Of a stretch of DNA of 64,000 bases, positions 34,780 through 43,603 are shown piece after piece. Position numbers and translations under genes: made by a program. The DNA is taken from positions 1 to 64,000 of the forward strand of contig NZ_VSSR01000021.1 of the NCBI RefSeq assembly GCF_008123515.1, given 5' to 3'. Numbering within the stretch: position 1 is the first letter of the stretch; every line of letters begins with the position of its first letter. The notes below the pieces were generated by a model, which searched no databases, had not been told where the DNA came from, and worked only from the letters and a program-made list of their open reading frames with translations. Source of the DNA: Bradyrhizobium cytisi (GTDB lineage: Bacteria > Pseudomonadota > Alphaproteobacteria > Rhizobiales > Xanthobacteraceae).

Positions 34780-35700
34780 ATGTCGTGGCGGCGCCTCGGT
34801 CTGGTCCATGCTTCGAGAGGAATGCTGCCTTGGGCGCGTAGCCATGCGGCGCTGCCTACGCCGGTCCATCTGGCGGGCGACACCTTTCGCTTCTTCTTCA
34901 GTTCACGGGATGCGGACAAGCGCTCGCATGTCGGATGGGCGGATGTAGAGATATGCGAGACACCTCGTGTCCACGAGGTGGCGCAAATGCCCGTCCTTGC
35001 ACCGGGACCCGACGGCGCGTTCGACGATAGCGGGGTTGGCATCGGGAGCGTAGTTGTGACGGAAGACGGGGTTTCGCTCTACTATATGGGCTGGAATCTC
35101 GGAATTCGCTCACCTTGGCGAAATGCCATCGGGCTTGCACGGTCCTCATCGCCGAACGGCACATTCACGCGGTACTCGCCCGGTCCAATTCTGGACCGCT
35201 CGCCGGAAGATCCTTACACGCTGTCCTATCCTCATGTGCTGCTGTTCGGTCCCGATGACTGGCGGATGTGGTACGGTTCAAATGTCGCGCCTGCAGTCGG
35301 CAATGCCGACATGCAGCACGTGATCAAGCAGGCTCGATCGGCCGATGGGATCGACTGGACAAGGGACGGCAAGACGGTGATTGGGTTCGCCAACGAAGCC
35401 GAGTACGCGCTGGCGCGTCCGAGCGTGGCGAAGATCGGTGACAATCTCCTGATGTGCTTCGCTTGCCGCGGTGCGACCTACCGCATCGGCGCCGCCATAT
35501 CCCGCGACGGCGGATTGAGTTGGAAGCGGTACGATGCCGAGATGGGACTTGGTGTTTCGGAGGGCGGATGGGATAGCGAGATGACCTGCTACCCCGCACT
35601 GTTCTGGCACAAGGCGCGCCTATGGCTGGCCCACAACGGCAATGGATACGGGGCGACCGGCTTTGGCCTGGCGGTATGGGAAGGTTCGTTGCCCCTCTGA
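34780..35700 (+). CDS. Five-bladed beta-propeller glycosidase-like protein
   Basis: 306 residues, no signal peptide. The repeated blade motifs (FRFFFSSRDADKRSHVGWAD, VSLYYMGWNLGIRSPWRNAI, WRMWYGSNVA, LLMCFACRGATYRIGAAISR, LWLAHNGNGYGATGFGLA) resemble GH32/43/68/130-type propellers. Asp and Glu residues at blade starts (DDSGVGIGS, EDPYTLSYPH, DSEMTCYPA) are placed as in catalytic propellers, but I cannot assign a family or prove activity. It is cytoplasmic by prediction and co-transcribed with the acetyltransferase eight bases upstream. It converges, with a five-base gap, on the dioxygenase gene. It may process a sugar precursor; this is inference. Confidence 0.7.
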   Translation: MSWRRLGLVHASRGMLPWARSHAALPTPVHLAGDTFRFFFSSRDADKRSHVGWADVEICETPRVHEVAQMPVLAPGPDGAFDDSGVGIGSVVVTEDGVSLYYMGWNLGIRSPWRNAIGLARSSSPNGTFTRYSPGPILDRSPEDPYTLSYPHVLLFGPDDWRMWYGSNVAPAVGNADMQHVIKQARSADGIDWTRDGKTVIGFANEAEYALARPSVAKIGDNLLMCFACRGATYRIGAAISRDGGLSWKRYDAEMGLGVSEGGWDSEMTCYPALFWHKARLWLAHNGNGYGATGFGLAVWEGSLPL

Positions 35701-35705
35701 GAATG

Positions 35706-36533
35706 TCAGGACTTTTGCGGGCGTGCGGCGAGGTACTCGGCGACAGATTCGGGCTGACGCACGTCGTAGCCGAGCAATCGGCGCAGCTTGCTGTCGCTGG
35801 TGAAATCATCTCCCAGCGCGCGCGGCAGGTCAATCTGCTGGCGGATCAACGGAATGGTGTAAACGTGATTGACGGCGCGCCGCGGTCTCACCGTCGTGTT
35901 GACGCCACCGCTATGGAATACCATGCAGTCGAGCACGATAAACGAGCCCGCAGGCGCGGCGACAGGCAGGGCTTGCGTGCTCACGAAATGATCCGACGGA
36001 AAGGCTTCCTGACGGTGCGAGGCCGGCAGCACCATCGTAGCCCCATTTTCCAACGTGAACGCGTCGAGGCAGAACAGCGCATTGATGGCCAGCGGGCGCG
36101 AAGCAACGAAATGCTGATACGGCAGATCCCTGTGCCATGCCCCCTGGTTGTATGGCTTTCCGTTCGGCGGATTGATGATGCCGTTCTGCTGGTTGAGCAC
36201 CGCGTAACCGGAGATCAGGCGGCTGCATATCTCTAGGACTCTGGCGTTGGTTGCGAGTTCGAGAAAGACTGGATCGCGGGCCAGAGGCAACCTGATCGTG
36301 TTGTGCTCGTCGATCGATCTCAGCACATCGGCGCCGTGACGGATGGTATAATCCTTCTGCATCCGGTCAAAAGCATCGGCCAGCGCTGCCAACTGTTCGG
36401 GGCCATAGCTGCCATCGATCACGCCATATCCCAACTGGCGAATGGACTCGCACGTCCGCTCGACCTCGGTGGTCGATTGAGCTTGCTCGAGGACGCCGTA
36501 GCGCCTGGGGGCTTCGTCTTGGGAAGTATTCAT
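35706..36533 (-). CDS. Phytanoyl-CoA dioxygenase (PhyH)-like Fe(II)/2-oxoglutarate oxygenase
   Basis: 275-residue cupin-fold oxygenase. The iron triad is visible as His134 and Asp136 in WHRD and His207 in VFHSGG, with Arg residues at 216-219 placed to bind 2-oxoglutarate. INALFCLDAFTLENGATMVL and PASHR are typical of PhyH proteins in natural product and glycan clusters. It would hydroxylate a small molecule or sugar/lipid intermediate. Its ATG overlaps the stop of the upstream methyltransferase (ATGA, 36530-36533), so it is the last of four coupled genes. Confidence 0.87.
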   Translation of the reverse strand: MNTSQDEAPRRYGVLEQAQSTTEVERTCESIRQLGYGVIDGSYGPEQLAALADAFDRMQKDYTIRHGADVLRSIDEHNTIRLPLARDPVFLELATNARVLEICSRLISGYAVLNQQNGIINPPNGKPYNQGAWHRDLPYQHFVASRPLAINALFCLDAFTLENGATMVLPASHRQEAFPSDHFVSTQALPVAAPAGSFIVLDCMVFHSGGVNTTVRPRRAVNHVYTIPLIRQQIDLPRALGDDFTSDSKLRRLLGYDVRQPESVAEYLAARPQKS

Positions 36534-37678
36534 CTGGGGATCAATTCGTTCCAGGTGACAGGGTGAAAGCCATCGCGTTTCAGACGCTTGGCGACAGCTT
36601 GCTGAACGTGAGGCGTGGTCGCGATCAGCGCGGTCCCGCCGGGATTCTGAACTGCATCCCGATAGGATGCAACAGGCCGCCCAAGATTCCAGGCCTCGGT
36701 CGGATCGTCGAGCACGAGCGAGGCGACCCGCGCCCAGGTTTGCGGCGCATAAGCCCGCAGCAGGGCCGCCGTCTGGCCGGCACCGAAGCTCAGCAGGTCC
36801 ACAGCGGATCGCGACCTTTCGAGGAGAAACTGGTCTAGCATTCGCCAGCTCTCCAGATAGGACCGCCGCTCGGAACGAAGCCGTGCTGGATCGGTGTCAT
36901 CCGCTGGAGGCGTGTCGCGATCATCGGTCTGCCCAGTGAAGACCAACATTTGGAAATCGCCGATGTTGCTCGGTGCCGACATCTGCCTTTCCGCTTGCAG
37001 CCCCGCGCGTCTGCCGCAGATCCGAAGACCCTCTCGCGTCAGGCTGTAGAGATGGTCGAAGAACAGCAACTCCACGTTCGGCGAATGTCCCTCCGGACAT
37101 ATGATGACGATGCGTCCGTTCGGGGCAAGATGATCACGGAGCGACCGAAGGAAGGCGCTCGGGTCGATTGTATGTTCGATAACATTGACTGCGACTATTA
37201 GATCGAAGGGACCGGCGCCGGAGGGGACATCATCGACAAAGCCGCGAACAAGCCTGATGCTCTGCTGTGATCCGGCCGTCGCCGGCAAGGCAGGATCCAA
37301 GCCGCAGGCATGCGCATCGGGCCAGATTCGTAGGAGCTCGGACAGCAGAGCTCCCGAGCCGCAGCCGATTTCTAGAACGGCCTTCGCTGGATTGAATTCA
37401 GTGCGGATCCAGTCGCCGTACGCCCGCGCCCGGGCGGCATCCGACTTCGGAGCAGTCGAGGCGAGCGTGTAGCCATCATCGTAAATGGCGCGAATGTCGG
37501 CTTCTGCCGTACTCGACGCGTGGAAAGTCGAGCCGCAGGTCAGGCAAGACATTTTGGCGAGTGCGCGGGGTATCACCCTTCCGTCGCTCAGCATCGATCG
37601 GCTCGGATGCGGGAGCGTTAGTGCGACAGCGCCGCCCGCGCAAAGCGGGCAGTCTGTCGATGAGGATGCGTCGATCAA
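36530..37678 (-). CDS. Two-domain SAM methyltransferase with N-terminal zinc ribbon
   Basis: 382 residues. Cys10, Cys13, Cys45 and Cys48 form a zinc-ribbon-like pair as in sugar C-methyltransferases; a class I SAM fold follows with AVLEIGCGSGALLSEL (about 99-114), acidic CGLDPALP and VNVIEHTIDP. The C-terminal third (about 265-382) reads VDLLSFGAGQTAALLRAYAP and resembles the C-terminal domain of TylM/TcaB9-type C-methyltransferases that contains a second Rossmann-like unit. It likely methylates a sugar nucleotide. Both ends overlap neighbours by four bases. Confidence 0.85.
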   Translation of the reverse strand: MIDASSSTDCPLCAGGAVALTLPHPSRSMLSDGRVIPRALAKMSCLTCGSTFHASSTAEADIRAIYDDGYTLASTAPKSDAARARAYGDWIRTEFNPAKAVLEIGCGSGALLSELLRIWPDAHACGLDPALPATAGSQQSIRLVRGFVDDVPSGAGPFDLIVAVNVIEHTIDPSAFLRSLRDHLAPNGRIVIICPEGHSPNVELLFFDHLYSLTREGLRICGRRAGLQAERQMSAPSNIGDFQMLVFTGQTDDRDTPPADDTDPARLRSERRSYLESWRMLDQFLLERSRSAVDLLSFGAGQTAALLRAYAPQTWARVASLVLDDPTEAWNLGRPVASYRDAVQNPGGTALIATTPHVQQAVAKRLKRDGFHPVTWNELIPR

Positions 37679-38322
37679 GGCTTCACCTCCGGATGCCGCA
37701 CCAGAACGGTGAATTCGTACAGTCCATAGTCCTGCAAGAGCGCGACAGACCGGCCATACCGTGAAAGGCAGTAGCCGAGCATCTCCGTCGGGTCGGCATA
37801 GTACAGGTTCGGTCTTCGCCGGTCAGGATCGCTCGACAGGCTCAGGACGTTGAAGCCAAACCCTTTGCGCCCGGCGTGGGCGAGCACGTCCAGAGTTTCG
37901 CAAATATAGCCTAGCCATACGTCGTCCCCGACCTCCCCCCGGACGTTGAATATCCCGCTGGCGATGGCGAAGTCGGCCGTTGCTTCCGGAGAAGCGCCGA
38001 CATGCCAGCACCGGTCATCGCCGTCTCCGTGAAGCTTGCGAGCCGTCTCGATCATGCTGGGCGCGACATCATACCCACTGAAATGTCCGCGATGGCCCAC
38101 GCTTCTGAGAAATCCTAGAAAATCTCCAAAACCGCAGCCGAGATCGATGACCGATCCGTCTAGTTCGTGCTCGATCAGCCGGAGAAACTGGCGGTGGCGA
38201 ATCTGATGCGATTCGGCTCCGTTCCAATCGACGCCGCGCGACGTCGCGCCGTGCGCCTTGAGCCTTGCGGCATAGTACGCGGCGACCTCGGACAGGATTC
38301 GTTCTTGTCTCGCGTCTGTCAC
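37675..38322 (-). CDS. Class I SAM-dependent methyltransferase
   Basis: 215 residues with the SAM motif SVIDLGCGFGDFLGFLRSVG, acidic GYDVAPSMIE and post-motif FAIASGIFNV. The N-terminus (YYAARLKAHGATSRGVDWNG) is typical of small-molecule methyltransferases beside glycosyltransferases in polysaccharide loci. No membrane segment. Starts and ends overlap neighbours (38319-38322 and 37675-37678), so it is translated with GT2 and the next methyltransferase. Confidence 0.86.
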   Translation of the reverse strand: MTDARQERILSEVAAYYAARLKAHGATSRGVDWNGAESHQIRHRQFLRLIEHELDGSVIDLGCGFGDFLGFLRSVGHRGHFSGYDVAPSMIETARKLHGDGDDRCWHVGASPEATADFAIASGIFNVRGEVGDDVWLGYICETLDVLAHAGRKGFGFNVLSLSSDPDRRRPNLYYADPTEMLGYCLSRYGRSVALLQDYGLYEFTVLVRHPEVKP

Positions 38323-39299
38323 TCCGAGCCTTTGGCATCAAGGACGGAAACGGGCTGCATTCGCTTCCCGGCAGGCGGGTCGGATGAGCGGTGGACGGAG
38401 CGCACGATGGTGTAGGGCCTGCGCTTGGTTTCGGCCAGGATGCTAGCCATGTAGATACCCAAAATGCCGAGGATCAGTGTGATGAGTCCTCCGAGAAACC
38501 ACAGAGAAATGATCTGCGAGGTAAATCCACTCACCCCGATTCCATTCGTGAGGTAACGCAACAGAAAGTAGATCACAACGCCTATCGAGGTGATGAAGAT
38601 CGACAGCCCAGTATAAAAAACAAGATACAGCAGCCGGGTTGACGAGGTCGTCAGGTGCTTCACCGCAAGATCGATCCGCCGCCAGATCGAGTAGGTCGAC
38701 GGCGAGCTCGAGAGCTTTGCGACGATCATCGGGATCTGGCGAAAACCGGTGATCTCCCAGAGATCGGACATGACGAATTCCCGGTCGCGATGGCGGACCA
38801 ACGCCTTGACATAGGCGGCGGTCATCAATCGCGAGGTCACGAGGTTACGAGGCAGCGGGCGGTCGCCAAGCGCATCGACCAGTGCGAAAAACACCGCGCC
38901 TCCAGTGCGCTCCAGAAAACCGCCGCGTCGCGTCTGCTGTATACCGTACACGACGTCGCAATCGTCCCGGCGAAAACGTTCGTAGAACGAGGCAAGATCT
39001 TCCGGCTGCTCCTCGAGGTCGCTGTCGATCAGGAATACGAGCTCGCCCGAAGCGTGGGCTAGGCCAGTCATCATCGCCTTGTAGTGTCCGAAGTTGCGGG
39101 AAAGGTCGACGATGACGACGCGTGGGTCCGATCTCTGCACCTGCAATGCAATCTCCAGGCTATCGTCCGGGGACCCGTCATTCACCATGATCAGTTCGAC
39201 GTCTTCGGTGATCTTGCGCGCCGTCTCAATCGCGCGCCGATGGAATTCCTTGACATAGGAGGCGGACCGATAGAGCGTGGTGACAATCGAGATCTTCAT
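38319..39299 (-). CDS. Family 2 glycosyltransferase with membrane anchor (GtrB/DPM-like)
   Basis: 326-residue enzyme that transfers a sugar to a lipid carrier on the cytosolic face. The GT-A domain has VTTLYRSASYVKEFH, IMVNDGSPDDS, the IDSDLEEQPEDL motif (DxD at 92-94) and later RRGGFLERTGG; two membrane helices follow (about 230-255 and 268-292: FYTGLSIFITSIGVVIYFLL, ISLWFLGGLITLILGILGIY). This layout matches GtrB/PglC-like polyprenyl-phosphate sugar synthases such as GtrB and ArnC. It is the first gene of the four-gene coupled operon to the left. Confidence 0.9.
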   Translation of the reverse strand: MKISIVTTLYRSASYVKEFHRRAIETARKITEDVELIMVNDGSPDDSLEIALQVQRSDPRVVIVDLSRNFGHYKAMMTGLAHASGELVFLIDSDLEEQPEDLASFYERFRRDDCDVVYGIQQTRRGGFLERTGGAVFFALVDALGDRPLPRNLVTSRLMTAAYVKALVRHRDREFVMSDLWEITGFRQIPMIVAKLSSSPSTYSIWRRIDLAVKHLTTSSTRLLYLVFYTGLSIFITSIGVVIYFLLRYLTNGIGVSGFTSQIISLWFLGGLITLILGILGIYMASILAETKRRPYTIVRSVHRSSDPPAGKRMQPVSVLDAKGSE

Positions 39300-39914
39300 T
39301 TCCAGAGCTCCCGCTCAGGGAAATCCGTTGGACGCGAGCGATTCCTGCCCCCCCGGCGTTTCACCGCAGTAATTGCCATTTGCAACCCGGGCCGAGGCAG
39401 TCCGGTTGCGCGGAACGACGGTGTTGCGTCGCTGTATCCAGTCAACTCTGCAGTCTGCATCAGCTTCTCTATGGGAACCGCGACGGTTAGTAAACACCGT
39501 GGACTTGCAACACCTTACGGGCATGCGGAGTGACCGCGAGCCCTACCTTTCATACGGCAAGTGTGCCGGGGGCGCAAACGCGCCGTGATCGGAATCAACC
39601 CGAGGGTGGTGTGCGAAAAAAGTGCACGAGCATTGAACCGCTGTCGCATTTTGGGGACATAGCAGCAGGGTGCGGTGCCGTCATTCGGCGAAGACCTGCG
39701 ACCTCGGCTTGATCTACTCCCGAAATTTTGTTGTTTGCTTAACCTTCCACCCCCATCGACCCGTCGGGCTGCAATCTGTGGAGCGATTGTCATGCCTGTT
39801 CCTTTCCCGAAAATGCCGAACTACACAATCCCGGGGGGCAGCTCCGGATTCGACGAATACTGCATTCATTTCAGCAGGCTGGAAGGAAGTTCCGGTCAAC
39901 AAGGAGGGTTCATT
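39300..39914. other. Long 5' region before the beta-helix gene, promoter of two genes
   Basis: These 615 bases separate the divergent GT2 gene and the beta-helix exoprotein. A reading frame in phase with the exoprotein stays open from 39675, but it lacks coding character and the signal peptide begins only at 39915. TTGTTGTTTGCTTAACC near 39728-39745 may belong to the rightward promoter. AAGGAGG at 39901-39907 is the ribosome site. No repeat or RNA gene could be supported. Confidence 0.45.
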
Positions 39915-40826
39915 ATGCGCCGTTTAGCCTTTCTCGCATTCGCCATCGGTCTATTTCTACCATTGCTTGCGTCGGCTCCGGCCCATGCCCAGGCGTCACG
40001 CACTTGGGTGTCTGGCGTGGGCGACGACGCCAATCCTTGTAGCCGTACCGCTCCGTGCAAGACGTTCGCAGGCGCGATCTCCAAGACCGCAGCCTTCGGA
40101 GAGATCAATTGCCTCGATCCGGGCGGATTCGGCGCACTGACGATTACCAAGTCGATCACGCTGAACTGCAGCTCCACCATCGGATCGGTGCTGGTCGCAG
40201 GCACGAACGGCATCGTCATCAATGCGGCTACGACCGACAAGGTCACCCTCCGCAGCATCCAGGTTCAAGGTCTCGCGGGCACGGCTTCCCCCGGTCTCAA
40301 CGGCGTCAGGATCCTCTCCGCGGCATCGGTCTCGATCGAGAATTGCGTGATCACCCAGTTCTCGCAAGCCGGCATCAGCGACGCGCGAACCGCGGGCAAT
40401 ACCCAGCTCTACATTCGCAATACCATCGTCAGCAACAATACCGGCAGCGGAATAGCTCTCGGCGCGACCGGCCCGAACAAGGCCATCGTTGATGGCACCG
40501 AGTCAGTTGGAAACCTATTCGGCATCGCGGCGGGTAGTGGCAACAGTGCGATGGTCACGCGCTCGGTATTTTCCGGCAACACCAATGGCGTGGAGGCGGA
40601 CGCCGGCGGCGCGGTCAATGTCGACAGCAGTTCGATCACTGGCAACGGCACCGGTGTGCAGTCCGCCAGCAACATCCGTCTGTCGAACTCCGACGTGTCG
40701 TTCAACGCGACGGGATTCAGCGGTGTGTCCATCACCTACGGCAACAATCGGATGCAGGGGAATACGGCCCTTGGAACGTCGCCTTCGGCGGCCGGCGGCG
40801 CTGTCAGCAATCTCGGCGAGCAATAG
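39915..40826 (+). CDS. Secreted right-handed parallel beta-helix protein
   Basis: 303 residues. Residues 1-26 are a classic signal peptide (MRRLAFLAFAIGLFLPLLAS then AHAQ). The mature part begins with RTWVSGVGDDANPCSRTAPC and has about ten beta-helix turns rich in N, S, T and G (SITLNCSSTIGSVLVAGTNG, IRNTIVSNNTGSGIALGATG, RSVFSGNTNGVEADAGGAVN), as in pectate-lyase-like and Bradyrhizobium exported beta-helix proteins. No lyase active site was recognised, so it may be a structural or adhesin-like exoprotein. AAGGAGG sets the start; an intrinsic terminator follows the stop. It is a plausible client of the type II system 3 kb away, but that is inference. Confidence 0.85.
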   Translation: MRRLAFLAFAIGLFLPLLASAPAHAQASRTWVSGVGDDANPCSRTAPCKTFAGAISKTAAFGEINCLDPGGFGALTITKSITLNCSSTIGSVLVAGTNGIVINAATTDKVTLRSIQVQGLAGTASPGLNGVRILSAASVSIENCVITQFSQAGISDARTAGNTQLYIRNTIVSNNTGSGIALGATGPNKAIVDGTESVGNLFGIAAGSGNSAMVTRSVFSGNTNGVEADAGGAVNVDSSSITGNGTGVQSASNIRLSNSDVSFNATGFSGVSITYGNNRMQGNTALGTSPSAAGGAVSNLGEQ

Positions 40827-40883
40827 ACGCTGTGCCCGTCGATTGACCGTCAATGCGGTGAATCGCGGCGCCTGATGACAAAT

Positions 40884-40910
40884 CCCGGGACCTGGTCCCG
40901 GGAGTTTTAT
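40884..40910 (+). terminator. Rho-independent terminator after the beta-helix gene
   Basis: CCCGGGA (40884-40890) and TCCCGGG (40896-40902) pair across CCTGG and are followed by AGTTTTATT. It also lies just after the convergent WbqC gene. Confidence 0.75.
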
Positions 40911-40926
40911 TCACCGCAGGTCGGCG

Positions 40927-41622
40927 TCAGGCCGTGACCTCACGGCGAGCAAACAGAGGTGCTTCGGGACCGGTGTGGAATAACAAGTCGAGCACGCTGA
41001 CGGCGTGCTCGAATCCGCCGTGAAGCTGCGGATATTGCGGATAGCCGTCGTAGCGCATCCACTCCGCGGTGACCCCGCCCGCGACGAGAAGCGGTTCGTC
41101 GAGATAGGCGCGTGCGGAAGGGCCGCTGAGATAGGAATTGGCGCCCGCGGCCTGCGCGATCGCGAGAAGCCGCGCAGTCTTTGCGCCGTCTGCCGGATAG
41201 GCGGTATCCCTGACGATCCGAGTCCTCAGGCTGAGCAGTCCTGCGATCTCACGCGTGAACAGCTCGTTGATGTCGGTTAGACGCCTCTCCTTGTCGGCCC
41301 TCTCGTACCAAGCTTGCACGCGGGGTGCCAGAGCGTCAAAGAACGGTGCGTGACGGTACGCAAGTTCCAGCGCCCGCCAGTGCTTTTCTGCCCAGGGCTT
41401 CTCGATCAAGACCTCGTCGATCGGCTGACTAAAGCGCCCCTTGGTGATGACGGGGATCGTGAGCCACTCGATGCCATTGGCGGTCTTGATCCGGTTCCGA
41501 TTGTGCCAGTGACGCTTCACGAATTGCATACGATCGTAGATGACGTACTCGTCGCACTGCCCGATCAGGTCGAAAAAACCCTTCCACGGAATGTAGCAGG
41601 ACTGGATGATCGAGATGCGCAC
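40927..41622 (-). CDS. WbqC-family protein
   Basis: 231 residues. VRISIIQSCYIPWKGFFDLI, IYDRMQFVKRHWHNRNRIK, WLTIPV and SGPSARAYLD match the WbqC family, found in O-antigen and other surface-glycan loci and thought to act in amino-sugar or sugar biosynthesis, with no proven reaction. I chose GTG 41622 because CAGGA lies eight bases upstream and the family starts with this MRISI motif; an earlier GTG at 41646 lacks a site. It lies downstream of the polytopic membrane protein gene on the same strand. Confidence 0.82.
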   Translation of the reverse strand: MRISIIQSCYIPWKGFFDLIGQCDEYVIYDRMQFVKRHWHNRNRIKTANGIEWLTIPVITKGRFSQPIDEVLIEKPWAEKHWRALELAYRHAPFFDALAPRVQAWYERADKERRLTDINELFTREIAGLLSLRTRIVRDTAYPADGAKTARLLAIAQAAGANSYLSGPSARAYLDEPLLVAGGVTAEWMRYDGYPQYPQLHGGFEHAVSVLDLLFHTGPEAPLFARREVTA

Positions 41623-41759
41623 TTTCGGTATCCTGTCAGAAGTCACGTTGTCAAACGTTCAAGAATGCGTCGGTTGGCTTCGCCGCTCGCACCGGTTCGG
41701 ACGGCGAGGCCTCCCGAGCCAGCACCCCTCACGTCGGCTGCCGGCAGGGCCCGGTACAC

Positions 41760-43400
41760 CTATTGAGCCGAACTTGCACAGCTTGCATTCTTTATCGTCC
41801 ACAGTGGAGTTCGCGTTGCAACCGACGTCTTGAGCGGCGCCCCGTAGTGCTCCACACAATAGGTGTTTAGAAGAGATTCCTCGTAAGCGTTGGCGATCAG
41901 GGGAATGCCGGCCTGAGAGCGCAATCGTATGAGAAACCCTTGACCTCTCGCCTCGTCTGCGGTGGGTACGGAGTAGGGCGCGAGGGTCAGTACGCCCAGC
42001 CCGTAGATCCGGGTGGAATGAACGTCCCGCTCACGTGTAAACAAGGGAAACACCAATTCATAGGGCAGCGAGGCGCCCCAAACGAATATTGATTCCGGCG
42101 AGACAAATCTGTTTTGACGGGCCTGCGCGACGGCTCTATCGCTTGCCATGGCCTCGCCAACCAGATTCCAGGTATTGACGAGAGCGCCGGCGAGCAGCGT
42201 GACGAACAGGATGAGGCGTCTCCATCGCGGCACTCGAATATCCATCGTAACCGCGGCGATGGTTAGAAGAGCCAAGAGCGGGAGGCAGACGCGAACCGGG
42301 GGGCTGCGTCCGGCCGCCGTAAAGGCAAGAAAGGCTGCGAGGCAGATGAACCAGGCGACAAACAGGCGCGGTTGCAGCAAGATCATCAGCAGCGCGGCCC
42401 CGAGCAGCGTCAATGTTAGCAGCTGGGGCCCGAGCAGCAAGGAAAGGTCAGAAACGCTGGATGTGAGGTTCTTCTCAAGGGCCGTCCGCGGCGGGATCTC
42501 CCTCATGAGTGCCCACAGTAACTCCGGATTGGAGAGATGCGGGTCGACGAAGAACCAGCGGCTCACCAGCACAATGTCGTTTGGGGACAGGCCATGACGT
42601 TGCATCAGGTCCGGTCGCTCCAGAATGAACTTGGCAGCACCGAAATCGGTGAGCGGGGCCCGCGCGAGGTTCTGTTGGCGGAATGTCTGCCATTCAGGCG
42701 ACGAGTATGCACGGACGTTGGCGACGGTCGCGGCGAGCATGCAAATCGCAAGCCCCGCTGCCGCAATGCGTGCGGCGCGGGACGCGGCCAGTTTCCGCCA
42801 CGGCACCAGAGGCAGGGCCACGGCGACCACCAGAGCCAGCTCCTGGTCGCGGACGAGATAGGCGAGGAACGCCAGACAGCAGGCGAGCACGAGATCGAAA
42901 GCCGATCTGTGGCGATCATAGGCCAGCAGCCCTAGCACCCCCGCGATAGCCAGCAGTCCAGCTGTCTCCGTGAATTGCGGGAACAGGATCGGACGCGTGA
43001 AAGCGACCGTCAGGATCAAACCGGCGACGATCGGCCTGACGCTGACGCGGAGCAGGAAATAGACGACTGCGGATCCTGCCAACGTCAACGCCAGCAACGT
43101 TGCGATGGAATAGCCGAGTATATCATCGATCGAGGGAAGACTACGGACGATGAGACCCCACACTACATTAGAAAAGAGCAGGAGATCGGAGCCGTAGTCG
43201 ACACTCCCGTAGCCGTGCGCAATCATCGACATCCCGACGTCGTCGTTGGTATCCCATTTCGGATCGAAGGTTGCGCAGAGCAGGACCACCCAGGCGATCG
43301 AGATCGCGGCAGCCATGAGCAGATGGCGGACCAACCGCGCGTCGCCATGTCGGCGCGCTGCCGCCGGCATCAATTGGCTGGTCGAAATGTTCGTATCCAT
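41760..43400 (-). CDS. Polytopic membrane protein of surface-glycan type, unknown activity
   Basis: 546 residues with about 11-12 hydrophobic helices. After the first helix the periplasmic stretch TNDDVGMSMIAHGYGSVDYG recalls the DD-containing loop of GT-C-like membrane proteins found in capsule and O-antigen loci, followed by a large helical core and a C-terminal periplasmic domain of about 110 residues with no recognised family (cysteines in NTYCVEHYG and NASCAS). A lipid-linked-sugar glycosyltransferase is a guess from topology and the neighbouring WbqC gene. I cannot name the product. Confidence 0.7.
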   Translation of the reverse strand: MDTNISTSQLMPAAARRHGDARLVRHLLMAAAISIAWVVLLCATFDPKWDTNDDVGMSMIAHGYGSVDYGSDLLLFSNVVWGLIVRSLPSIDDILGYSIATLLALTLAGSAVVYFLLRVSVRPIVAGLILTVAFTRPILFPQFTETAGLLAIAGVLGLLAYDRHRSAFDLVLACCLAFLAYLVRDQELALVVAVALPLVPWRKLAASRAARIAAAGLAICMLAATVANVRAYSSPEWQTFRQQNLARAPLTDFGAAKFILERPDLMQRHGLSPNDIVLVSRWFFVDPHLSNPELLWALMREIPPRTALEKNLTSSVSDLSLLLGPQLLTLTLLGAALLMILLQPRLFVAWFICLAAFLAFTAAGRSPPVRVCLPLLALLTIAAVTMDIRVPRWRRLILFVTLLAGALVNTWNLVGEAMASDRAVAQARQNRFVSPESIFVWGASLPYELVFPLFTRERDVHSTRIYGLGVLTLAPYSVPTADEARGQGFLIRLRSQAGIPLIANAYEESLLNTYCVEHYGAPLKTSVATRTPLWTIKNASCASSAQ

Positions 43401-43603
43401 TGATCGGATCGGAGCAATTTCCGCTGTCTCGGCCGCCCATCACGACCGATTGGCAGATCGCCGGTTCGTGCCGATGGATATCCGGGTCATAGTAGAATGA
43501 ACAATCGTTGGCAATGCTGACTGGCGCGGATGACTCGAGCGAAGGCATGGATTCCGTTAAGGGACCAGAATAGTCTGCCGGGCGTTACCGACGAGAAGGC
43601 TGG

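Noticed and set aside
39675..39914. N-terminal extension of the beta-helix protein
   Set aside because: It would bury the signal peptide internally; the strong AAGGAGG points to the ATG at 39915.
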